Assembly (NCBI GenBank): GCA_009777725.1
Contig: WRLG01000007.1
Coordinates: 1-64,000 of the forward strand
Reading direction: 5' to 3'
Length of the DNA: 64,000 nucleotides
DNA from: Oscillospiraceae bacterium
GTDB lineage: Bacteria > Bacillota > Clostridia > Oscillospirales > Ruminococcaceae
Shown here: piece after piece, positions 32,127 through 39,987 of the stretch
Numbering within the stretch: the stretch's first letter is position 1
Layout: the number at the start of each line of letters is the position of its first letter
Notes under the pieces: generated by a model
What the model saw: only the letters and a program-made list of their open reading frames with translations
Database searches by the model: none
What the model was told of the DNA's origin: nothing
Position numbers and translations under genes: made by a program

Positions 32127-35100
32127 ATGAAAAAAACAACAATATTAAAAAAAGCAGTACTTTTATGCTTATGTATTTCTTTATCGGCTTCGGCTTTTGC
32201 GAGCTCACATAAGCCTTATGTTTTCGCGGATGATTTTACCGAATCAACCGAGCTGACCGAAACGACAGACCCGACTGAGTTAACAGAATTAACCAATTAT
32301 TCAACCAATTCAACCGACCCTATCGTGTTGCACAGCGGTACGATAGATGATGTCGAGTGGGAATGGGTGCTCACGGACGATGGGGTTTTGACTATTACAA
32401 GAAATCCGGACGGACCGACAAATTGGACGGATATACCCGGGGATAGCATGCCGTGGCGTTCTTACGCTTCAATGATAAAAGAGGTTAAACTGCCCGAGGG
32501 ACTTACCGAAATCGGCGAAAGAGCTTTTTACGACATCAATATGAACTATTCAGGAACATGGGCAAGTAGGTATGCAAATCTTGAAACGATTCATTTCCCA
32601 AACAGCTTAGAAGAAATACATGCCTATGCGTTTTACAGAACAAATTTAAAATCAGTTAATTTGTCAAATACAAGCGTTAAAACTATTGGTAACCAAGCTT
32701 TTAGGTATTGCTCCTATCTGTCTGAATTCTATTTCCCCAATAGTCTTCAAACTATGGGGCAATCTGTATTCTCCGACGGTAGTAGCTTAATAGAGGTCGA
32801 TTTATCAAATACACAGCTTACCGAGATTAGTGACTTTGCGTTTAGAAGTCAACATTTTTTAAAAAAGGTAAATATAGATAACGGAAAAATCACAAGGATT
32901 GGGGAATCTTCGTTTGGATACTGCTACAGCCTCGAAGAATTTCCTTTAACCGACATAATTACAGATATAGGTCCTAGTGCTTTTGGTGTAACCAATAATT
33001 CTTCGCGAGAACTAATTGATATGTTGGAGCAAGCAAATTTAACTTCTATTGATTTATCAAATATACCAATTACAGTTATACCAAGCTCATTAATCAGGGA
33101 CAGGTACAACATAAAAAAAGTGATTCTTCCCGCAAATATTACATCAATCGACAATTATGCGTTTAGTTCCGCTTATAACAACGCAAACTCCTTTGTTACC
33201 CAAAGACAAGGGCAACTTGAAATCGTAACATACCCCGGTGCACCGGGTAACGGCAGAGCGGGATTGTATGAATTTCCGGACAGCCTTGAAAGTATTGGGC
33301 GGGGAGCGTTCTTATTCCAATCTGTTAAGGAGCTTGATTTGTCCAATACCAAGCTTACAGAAATCCGGGATGAAACATTCATGCGCTTGGATTATTTGGA
33401 ATTGGTTACATTGCCGGAAAATAAAGGTTTCACAAGGATACAGTCTGAATCATTTGCGTACTGCTCTATATTAACAGATGTTTTTATACCCTCAAGCGTG
33501 ACATCATTTTCCAGATCCAGTTTCACCAGCGATAACAGCCGCTATTGGAATCAACCTTATTATTTTGCAGAATACAGTTCCGTTGAGGCACTACGGAAGG
33601 TACACCCGATGGGCTTGTGGCTTTATAAGGCTGACCCTATTGCTTTAAGCGAACAGCCGCCGCCGATTTATCAATATGTTCCGTTTGAGTTTAGCTTTAA
33701 TACGGCAGTGCCTTTTAACCGAAACATGGTCTTTGACATAGAATTCGGCGAAAACGGAGATGAACCCCTCCCCGAATGGCTCAATTTTAAATCCCAAGGT
33801 ATTAACCATTATGAAATAGAATTAGATGCTTTTGGCAGGGTGATAATGCCGGAGGAATTTGAAGAGGAGGAAATTATCCCCGGTACTCTTTACGGCACTT
33901 TCACCGATATAGACGAGATTGAAAAATATAACGGAACGCCGTTTAAAATCACTGCTTACCCGTATAATATTACAGATGAAGGTAATCCGTACAGGTTTAA
34001 AGACAAATACAGCGTTTCGGTTGAATTTACTTTAGAGCTTGAAGCCCACCCGGACGGCGAGCTTGCTACAGGTGAGTTTGATTTTAAAGATGACGGCACT
34101 CTGGGCGATGATGACGGAAATATAATCATAGAGTATGACGAGAACGGAAGCATGACTGACCTTGACGGCTCAACGGTGATGTATTTAGACGCGCCTTTCA
34201 CCGCCGATGATGATACGTGGGCATTTGACGGCTTCTATATAAACGGCGAATTGCAGCAAGACGGCAAGGATTATGAAGCCGAAGAAGGCAGTACAATCGT
34301 TACAATCAGAGACCAAACTTTTGCAGAGCTAGGCGACGGCGAACACACGGCAACGGCGACTTTCCGCCGCGCCGACGGCGATAGCGGCGTTAATTCAATA
34401 CAAGATTTACAGGGCAACGCCTGGGACGTAAGGGTGCAATCTGTTTCGCAGAGCTTTACAGTTAATTCCACTATAAACCCTAAGCCCGACCCCAGTCCTA
34501 ATCCCAACCCCAACCCTAACCCTAACCCTAACCCTAACCCTAACCCGCAACCTAACCCACAACCTAACTCGCAATCCGACTCAACAAACCGCAGTTCAAC
34601 CCGAAACCAACAGCAACCCCAACCAACAACTAACGCTGAAAACGAAACAACAGATAATACTAACACTGCTCAAAGCACGGATTCAAGCCCTAATCCAACC
34701 CCAAATCCCGACACCGAGCCAAACCCGACTGCTCCAACTCCACCTGTATTGCCAACTGACAATATAAACAATACTGAAAGTAATAATAACACAGAAAATA
34801 CATCTGGTAATACTACAGACAACCCGGAAACACAAAATCCCCCCGTTGAAAACAATAATTTTTCAACCGAGGGAAATACTACCGAACCAACAGGCGGGGC
34901 TGTTGTACCCCCCACAGGCGGAGCAATTGCCGATGATGAATATTTACAAAGCATAATCAGCGGACTTAGCATAGACGAAAACGGCAACTATTATTTCATC
35001 TCAGATGAAAACGGCACACCTCTTAAAGTGCGGATTGACATCCCCCTCGATGAATTTATCGAACTATATATAGACGGTGAACTGCTAACCCGCGACTTAG

Positions 35101-35438
35101 ACTACACAGCAACCGAGGGTAGTACGATTATCGAAATAAGCGCAGAGCGTTTAGCGGAACTTGGAAACGGTTTACGTACAATGAGTGCAGTTTTCCTTAA
35201 TGAAACGGTGAATATTACCTTTGATTTGTTAACACCCGCGCCGCAAGTGCAGATGTTGGAAGCCGCTCCGAGTGTTCCGGCTGTTGCGGTGAATGAAGTG
35301 CAGAGTGTTGAGGTTGTTTCGGAATATTCAGATGTGGCGAAATCGGGGAATTCTGTTGTTATTGTTTTTTGTGTATTAATAGTGTTGGCTGGAGGGGTTG
35401 CGGGTTTCTTGATTGTTAAAAGACGGAGGGAAAGCTGA
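32127..35438 (+). CDS. LRR surface protein 3 (BspA-type)
   Basis: The protein has 1103 residues, with the same domain order as LRR proteins 1 and 2. Its leucine-rich region is the longest and least regular of the four (residues about 110-500). The linker contains a run of N-P dipeptides encoded by a CCTAAC hexamer repeat (34503-34544). The C-terminal membrane span ends in KRRRES. Directly after the stop lies a four-hairpin repeat. Behind that is a short relic that still encodes the alternative C-terminal end seen in LRR1 and LRR4 (35547-35594). The present tail was therefore probably acquired by recombination with LRR2. Confidence 0.85.
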   Translation: MKKTTILKKAVLLCLCISLSASAFASSHKPYVFADDFTESTELTETTDPTELTELTNYSTNSTDPIVLHSGTIDDVEWEWVLTDDGVLTITRNPDGPTNWTDIPGDSMPWRSYASMIKEVKLPEGLTEIGERAFYDINMNYSGTWASRYANLETIHFPNSLEEIHAYAFYRTNLKSVNLSNTSVKTIGNQAFRYCSYLSEFYFPNSLQTMGQSVFSDGSSLIEVDLSNTQLTEISDFAFRSQHFLKKVNIDNGKITRIGESSFGYCYSLEEFPLTDIITDIGPSAFGVTNNSSRELIDMLEQANLTSIDLSNIPITVIPSSLIRDRYNIKKVILPANITSIDNYAFSSAYNNANSFVTQRQGQLEIVTYPGAPGNGRAGLYEFPDSLESIGRGAFLFQSVKELDLSNTKLTEIRDETFMRLDYLELVTLPENKGFTRIQSESFAYCSILTDVFIPSSVTSFSRSSFTSDNSRYWNQPYYFAEYSSVEALRKVHPMGLWLYKADPIALSEQPPPIYQYVPFEFSFNTAVPFNRNMVFDIEFGENGDEPLPEWLNFKSQGINHYEIELDAFGRVIMPEEFEEEEIIPGTLYGTFTDIDEIEKYNGTPFKITAYPYNITDEGNPYRFKDKYSVSVEFTLELEAHPDGELATGEFDFKDDGTLGDDDGNIIIEYDENGSMTDLDGSTVMYLDAPFTADDDTWAFDGFYINGELQQDGKDYEAEEGSTIVTIRDQTFAELGDGEHTATATFRRADGDSGVNSIQDLQGNAWDVRVQSVSQSFTVNSTINPKPDPSPNPNPNPNPNPNPNPNPQPNPQPNSQSDSTNRSSTRNQQQPQPTTNAENETTDNTNTAQSTDSSPNPTPNPDTEPNPTAPTPPVLPTDNINNTESNNNTENTSGNTTDNPETQNPPVENNNFSTEGNTTEPTGGAVVPPTGGAIADDEYLQSIISGLSIDENGNYYFISDENGTPLKVRIDIPLDEFIELYIDGELLTRDLDYTATEGSTIIEISAERLAELGNGLRTMSAVFLNETVNITFDLLTPAPQVQMLEAAPSVPAVAVNEVQSVEVVSEYSDVAKSGNSVVIVFCVLIVLAGGVAGFLIVKRRRES
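34503..34544 (+). repeat. CCTAAC hexamer tandem repeat inside LRR3
   Basis: Two CCCAAC units followed by five perfect CCTAAC units, all in frame and coding Asn-Pro. Hexamer slippage would change linker length without breaking the frame. Confidence 0.9.
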
Positions 35439-35446
35439 GCGGGATT

Positions 35447-35546
35447 CCTCCCCCCGTCAGCTTCGCTGACACCCCCCTCCGAGAGGGGGGCAATTCCTGC
35501 CTCCCTCCCAGAGGGAGGTGCCGTCCGCAGACGGCGGAGGGAGTTT
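35447..35546. repeat. four-hairpin interspersed repeat, copy 2
   Basis: Second copy of the element at 31251-31350, with a few changes in the hairpin loops. It lies between the LRR3 stop and a relic of an LRR C-terminus. Confidence 0.85.
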
Positions 35547-35594
35547 GCGCGTGGTGGGTTTTGTAATTGTAAAAGGACGGCGTTCATTCAATTA
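35547..35594 (+). pseudogene. relic of an LRR-protein C-terminus
   Basis: About 45 bases match the last codons of the LRR1 and LRR4 genes: GFVIVK, then a basic stretch ending in R-R-S-F and a stop codon, TAA. They are cut off from any gene by the four-hairpin repeat. They mark the former end of the LRR3 gene. Confidence 0.7.
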
Positions 35595-35614
35595 ATTCGT
35601 TGTACTGTAGGGGG

Positions 35615-35989
35615 TTATATTTTAGCTTGCTCCTGCCCGGTTACTCCGATGCTCAGCAGATACAAGCAATATTGATTCACCGATACGCCCTCTTGCATTG
35701 ATTTCTGCGCTAAGGTTTTGTGCAGTGTTTCGGGTAAGCGGAGTTCGAGTTGTCTGCTGTATTCGCTAATGTCAATTGGTTCGGGGATTGGTATTCCGTC
35801 TTCAAGGCAAGCCGAAAACCAGCACATTTTAGCATCTTCAAGCATTTCAAATCCATGCTCTATCGTGTCGGCGCAGGTGATACAGCCTGTTAATTCGGGG
35901 CAACGAAGGGCAAAACCGCCCTCTTCCTCGTCCTCAAAAACTTCAATTTTATATTTCAAGCTCATATAATAATCTAAATCCTTAATCAT
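35615..35989 (-). CDS. hicB: HicB-family antitoxin, copy 2
   Basis: The protein has 124 residues and is identical to the HicB at 27181 except for the last residue (Ile for Val). The same RNase H-like and ribbon-helix-helix parts are present, and the start is placed at the same ATG after AAAGGAGG. With both HicB proteins alike, each antitoxin should neutralise both HicA copies and repress both promoters. The gene lies after the LRR3 gene, as copy 1 lies after LRR1. Confidence 0.92.
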   Translation of the reverse strand: MIKDLDYYMSLKYKIEVFEDEEEGGFALRCPELTGCITCADTIEHGFEMLEDAKMCWFSACLEDGIPIPEPIDISEYSRQLELRLPETLHKTLAQKSMQEGVSVNQYCLYLLSIGVTGQEQAKI

Positions 35990-36239
35990 AGCTCTTATCC
36001 TCCTTTTCATATTCGAGCAAAGCGTCTTTCACCAATAAAATATATACTTTATTCATTGGTTGCTGTTTGGGTATAGTTATAGATTTTTTGCCGATTTTCC
36101 TAAATGTATAATGACTGCTCCCGCTTTTGGGCTGACATTGTGTGTAACCGATTCTTTTTAAGGCTTTTGCTAAATCCTCAAAGCGTAAGTTTTTGTTAAT
36201 TTTAATTATATCGCTGATTAATTTATCCCATTGGCTCAA
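35982..36239 (-). CDS. hicA: HicA-family toxin, copy 2
   Basis: The protein has 85 residues and the same sequence as the HicA at 27548, with only silent base changes (for example near 36130). The TTG start and the 8-base overlap with hicB are conserved. Together with the promoter at 36260 it forms a complete second module. The identity shows a recent duplication or ongoing gene conversion. Confidence 0.92.
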   Translation of the reverse strand: MSQWDKLISDIIKINKNLRFEDLAKALKRIGYTQCQPKSGSSHYTFRKIGKKSITIPKQQPMNKVYILLVKDALLEYEKEDKSYD

Positions 36240-36259
36240 AGCTTATCACTCCCTTAATT

Positions 36260-36289
36260 ATTATATCATGGTATTCTATATCGTGTCAA
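36260..36289 (-). promoter_or_regulatory. hicAB promoter, copy 2
   Basis: On the minus strand TTGACA (36284-36289), 18 bases and TATAAT (36260-36265), matching copy 1. Confidence 0.8.
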
Positions 36290-36351
36290 TAGTGAAACGC
36301 AAGTAATATATGAACACAGTTGTGAACCAAATGAAAATTTTACTTTTCTTA

Positions 36352-36380
36352 TTGCCAAATTCTCTGAAATATGCTATAAT
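36352..36380 (+). promoter_or_regulatory. promoter upstream of the Rpn remnant
   Basis: TTGCCA (36352-36357), 17 bases and TATAAT (36375-36380). It closely resembles the LRR1 promoter at 24001, including the AAATTC after the -35 box. Confidence 0.75.
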
Positions 36381-36406
36381 TTTATTAGATAGGTATTTGT
36401 TATAAT

Positions 36407-36721
36407 ATGATTAAAGGGTGCTGTATTGAGGATTTGGAGGTCGATGAAATGCAAGAGGCGATTAGTGCATATAAAGCAGTAACGGTAACTCCCGAATTCC
36501 AAGAAGTCGCAAGGTTAAGAGAGCTGGCAAGACTTAATGAGGCTTCAGCTTTGGCTCATGCAAAGCGCGAAGGTATGCAAGAGGGGCTTCAAACAGGGCT
36601 TCAAAAGGGTAGGCAAGAGGGCAGGCAAGAGGGTAGGCAAGAGGCATTGAAAGAAGTTATTGACAGCCTTAAAAATAGCGGAATATCTGATGATGTTCTA
36701 AAACGTATATTGAAACTTTGA
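36407..36721 (+). pseudogene. C-terminal remnant of an Rpn/PD-(D/E)XK transposase-like nuclease
   Basis: The frame encodes up to 104 residues. The sequence EMQEAISAYKAVTVTPEFQEV, then ASALAHAKREGMQEG and repeated G-R-Q-E units, matches the C-terminal tail of Rpn-family proteins (recombination-promoting nucleases, often annotated as PD-(D/E)XK family transposases). The nuclease domain, about 200 residues, is missing. A GGAGG site lies 7 bases before the ATG at 36449, so a 90-residue product could still be made. Twelve-base direct repeats encode the G-R-Q-E units and are prone to slippage. Confidence 0.7.
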
Positions 36722-36748
36722 AAAAATTCCACCTGTGGAATAGTTATG

Positions 36749-36772
36749 TAGGGGACAGGCTTGCCTGTCCCG
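36749..36772. repeat. palindromic GTAGGGG element, single half
   Basis: GTAGGGGACAGGC-TT-GCCTGTCCC equals the left arm of the element at 27098. The right half is missing. It lies in the leader region of the LRR4 gene, 46 bases before its start. A second palindrome, TTCCAC-CT-GTGGAA, precedes it at 36728-36741. Confidence 0.8.
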
Positions 36773-36817
36773 CCAATACTGAATGATATAATTTAATTTG
36801 AAAGGTTGTTTTTTGTA

Positions 36818-39040
36818 ATGAAAAAAATAAACACATTAAAAAGAGCGATGCTTTTATGCCTTTGTGCTTCTTTATCGGTTTCGGCTTTGGCGGGTGCGAA
36901 TAATCCTTATGTTTTCGCGGATGATTTCACTGAATGGACGGAGTTAACTGACCCAACCGACCCGACAGAGTTAACAGAATTAACCAATTATTCAACCAAT
37001 TCAAACGTGTTGTACAGCGGTACGATGATTGATGTGAATTGGCATTGGCAACTAACGGATAGCGGCGTTTTGACTATTACCATAAATCCGGGCGGCTCGA
37101 CAAGTTGGACTGATACACCTTGGCAAGGTTTGCCGTGGTATATATATCGTAATAATATAACCAAAGTAGAGTTGCCCGAGGGTTTGCTGAATGTCGGTGA
37201 ACGGGCGTTTCTCGGCTATCAAAACATTGAAGAAATAGATTTCCCGAATAGCCTTGAAAAAATTGAGGCTGGAGCATTTGAGGTATGTTTAAACCTCAAA
37301 AAGGTTGACTTATCAGAAACGAAAGTTAAAATTATAGGAGAAAGTGCATTTCGACAATCAGATTATACTGAAGTGATTTTCCCGAATAGCCTTGAAGAAA
37401 TCGGGAAATATGCGTTTAAAGAGTGTCGGTACTTAGAAACGGCGGATTTATCAGAAACAAATCTTAAATTTATAGGAGCGGGTGCATTTGAATCGTCCGG
37501 TCCTACTTCAATAACTTTCCCGAAAACTCTTGAAACAATTGAAGCCGGAGAAAGAGGAGCATTTGAAAATAGCTTCGTTGAAACGGTAGATTTTTCAAAA
37601 ACGAATCTTAAGGTTATAAATGAAAAGACGTTTTTTCATGCTCAGCAGCTTACTTCAATCATTTTCCCCGAGAGCCTTGAAGAAATTGAGAATGAGGCAT
37701 TTGCTATGTGCATAAGTCTTGAAACAGCAGATTTATCGGAGACGAATCTTAAAACCATAGGGAATCAAGCATTTTACTTTAACATTGTTCTTACTTCAAA
37801 CTTTCTTCCTTATGGTCTCACAACTATCGGTCAAGGGGCTTTTTTTGGCTGTCTCGCGTTTAAAGATATTTTTATTCCCGACAGTGTAACAAGTATAGGC
37901 GCGCGTGTTGATTGGGATGGTGTATTCCACAATGAAATGATTATTTTCGCAAACTATGGTTCATATGCGATTGAATGGGCAGATGCACAGGGCTATACAT
38001 GGTTTTATCAAGCTCATAAGTTAGAAATGCAAGCGTCGCCCCCGCCCGATATTCACCAAAATGTACCCGTTGAGTTTACTTTTAACACAGAGATTCCGGG
38101 TAACAGAGGCATGAAGTTTAAGGTAACTCCCGACCTTCCCGCAGGGCTTTTCTTGCAAACTGACGACAAGGGCGATTATGCCCCCGGTACGATTTACGGC
38201 GTTGTCACTGACCCTGCCGAAATCGGAAAACACAACGGCGAAACTTTTACGTTCACAGCGCACCCCGTGAGTTATACGGACGACACAGCGAATTACACGG
38301 AAGGCAAATATGATGTTAAGGTTGATTTTGTTCTTACGCTCGTTCCCAACGGCGGAGACCCAACTGTAAGCGGTGACGTTACCGATATGTTCGGCTTTAA
38401 AGATGAAGGCAGGCTCGGCGGTGATACGGGTGAAGTTGAATTAGATGAAGAGGGAAATCCCATCACTTCGCCTGTCATGTACATTGACGCACCTTTTTCG
38501 GGGAGCAATGAGGGCGAATATGGCTTTCAAGGCTTTTATATAAATGGTGAAGAACAAGAAGAGGGCGTGGATTATGACGTTGAAGAGGGCAGTACAATCA
38601 TTACAATCAGAGACCAAACTTTCGCAGAGCTCGATGATGGTAACCACACCGCAACGGCGACATTTCGGCGCGTTGCTCCCGATTCAAGCGACATTTCTCT
38701 AAGCGATTGGAAAGACGAAGCGGGGGATTGGGATATAAGAGTGCAGGCTGTTTCACAGAATTTTACAATTCATAACCCAAATTCGAGCTCCGACCCCGGT
38801 TCTAACCCGGACTCCGACTCTCAGCCGCAACCCGACCCACAACCGCAACCTCAGTCCAACTCTCAATCCAATCAGCAACCCGACACACAAAACCGCAACT
38901 CAACCCGAAGCCAACAGCAACCCCAATCCAACCAATCCGACCAACAAGCTAACGCGGAAAACGAAACGCCTGTTGTTCCTATTCATAACACCGCTCAAAA
39001 CATGGATTCAACCCCGAGTACCCCCCCCCGTATCGCCTAA
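36818..39040 (+). CDS. LRR surface protein 4, N-terminal part (split by a C9 tract)
   Basis: This frame encodes 740 residues: signal peptide, T-E-L-T/D-P micro-repeats, regular BspA-type repeats (residues about 105-385), Ig-like domain, X2-like module and the start of the P/Q/S/N linker. It then reads through nine consecutive C (39021-39029) and stops after R-I-A at 39038-39040. The rest of the gene continues in the next frame to 39713. With eight C residues the frame would stay open and give about 964 residues, like the paralogues. As sequenced, the product lacks the membrane anchor and would be secreted. It is probably a phase-variable gene in its off state, or else a homopolymer sequencing error. 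Confidence 0.8.
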   Translation: MKKINTLKRAMLLCLCASLSVSALAGANNPYVFADDFTEWTELTDPTDPTELTELTNYSTNSNVLYSGTMIDVNWHWQLTDSGVLTITINPGGSTSWTDTPWQGLPWYIYRNNITKVELPEGLLNVGERAFLGYQNIEEIDFPNSLEKIEAGAFEVCLNLKKVDLSETKVKIIGESAFRQSDYTEVIFPNSLEEIGKYAFKECRYLETADLSETNLKFIGAGAFESSGPTSITFPKTLETIEAGERGAFENSFVETVDFSKTNLKVINEKTFFHAQQLTSIIFPESLEEIENEAFAMCISLETADLSETNLKTIGNQAFYFNIVLTSNFLPYGLTTIGQGAFFGCLAFKDIFIPDSVTSIGARVDWDGVFHNEMIIFANYGSYAIEWADAQGYTWFYQAHKLEMQASPPPDIHQNVPVEFTFNTEIPGNRGMKFKVTPDLPAGLFLQTDDKGDYAPGTIYGVVTDPAEIGKHNGETFTFTAHPVSYTDDTANYTEGKYDVKVDFVLTLVPNGGDPTVSGDVTDMFGFKDEGRLGGDTGEVELDEEGNPITSPVMYIDAPFSGSNEGEYGFQGFYINGEEQEEGVDYDVEEGSTIITIRDQTFAELDDGNHTATATFRRVAPDSSDISLSDWKDEAGDWDIRVQAVSQNFTIHNPNSSSDPGSNPDSDSQPQPDPQPQPQSNSQSNQQPDTQNRNSTRSQQQPQSNQSDQQANAENETPVVPIHNTAQNMDSTPSTPPRIA

Positions 39041-39713
39041 CGATAGTTTTAATACCAGCAATAGCGAAGTTTCCGATAATCATAACACGGAAAGCTCCGA
39101 AGAGCAAAGCCCTCCCGCCGAAAACAGAGGAGATTTAACTACGGAAAATACCGGCGAACCAACAGGCGGCGCAGTTGTCCCCCCCACAGGCATGACCATT
39201 ACCGATGATGAATATTTACAAAGCATAATCAGCGGACTTGGTGTAGACGATGAGGGCAACTATTATTTCATCTCAGACGAAAACGGCACACCTCTTAAAG
39301 TGCGGATTGACATACCCCTTGATGAATTTATCGAACTGTATATAGACGGTTTACTGCTAACCCTCAATTTGGATTACACCGTAACCGAGGGCAGTACGAT
39401 TATCGAAATAAGCGCAGAGCGTTTAGCGGAAATCGGAAACGGTTTACGTACAATGAGTGCAGTTTTTCTTAATGAAACGGTGAATATTACATTTGATTTG
39501 TTAACGCCCGCGCCGCAAGTGCAGGTGTTGGAAGTTACTCCGAGTGTTCCGGCTGCTGCGATGAATGAAGTGCAGGGTGTTGAGGCTGTTTCGGGATATT
39601 CAGATGCGGCGAAATCGGGGAATTCTGTTATAATAACTTTTGGTATATTAATAGTGTTGGCTGGTGGGGTTGCGGGTTTTGTGATTGTAAAAAGACGGCG
39701 TTCATTCCGTTAA
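38973..39713 (+). pseudogene. LRR surface protein 4, C-terminal part in shifted frame
   Basis: This frame has no ribosome binding site or signal peptide of its own. From about 39031 it continues the linker of LRR protein 4 (VSPNDSFNTSNSEVSD), then the second X2-like module (EEGSTIIEIS-like: VTEGSTIIEISAERLAEIG) and the membrane span with the basic tail KRRRSFR. It aligns with the last 220 residues of the three paralogues. Deleting one C from the tract at 39021-39029, or adding two, restores one continuous gene from 36818 to 39713. Confidence 0.8.
39021..39029 (+). repeat. C9 homopolymer tract, candidate phase switch
   Basis: Nine C residues in the linker region of the LRR4 gene. C8 or C11 keeps the reading frame open; C9 stops it four codons later. 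Confidence 0.85.
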
Positions 39714-39757
39714 TTTGTTGTATCCATTCCATCGCTGAAATATTGCACAAATTTTTC

Positions 39758-39904
39758 GTAGGGGCGACCGCCCCGGTCGCCTGAATACCTCTGTTATTTA
39801 TTCCTTTGCCTGTCCTTTCGGTCACCCGGATACCTCTGTATTTATTCCTTTACCTGTCCTTTCGAGTGTCAGTCATTTCGGGCGAACGAGGCGTTCGCCC
39901 CTAC
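39758..39904. repeat. palindromic GTAGGGG element, copy 3
   Basis: A 147-base element bounded by GTAGGGGCGACC and GCGTTCGCCCCTAC. Its core holds an imperfect tandem duplication of about 45 bases (ATACCTCTGT...TTTATTCCTTT...CCTGTCCTTTCG). It fills most of the gap 39714-39987 before the TIR gene. Confidence 0.8.
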
Positions 39905-39987
39905 AAAAAATTGTTCATTATGAAAAAAATCAAGCAGAGCGAATGAATAGACACTAATTGTTAATTGCAAAAAGGAGGTCATTTTAG

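Noticed and set aside
34503..34544. CCTAAC units as a telomere or chromosome end signal
   Set aside because: They lie inside a coding region and encode Asn-Pro repeats common to all four paralogues' linkers.
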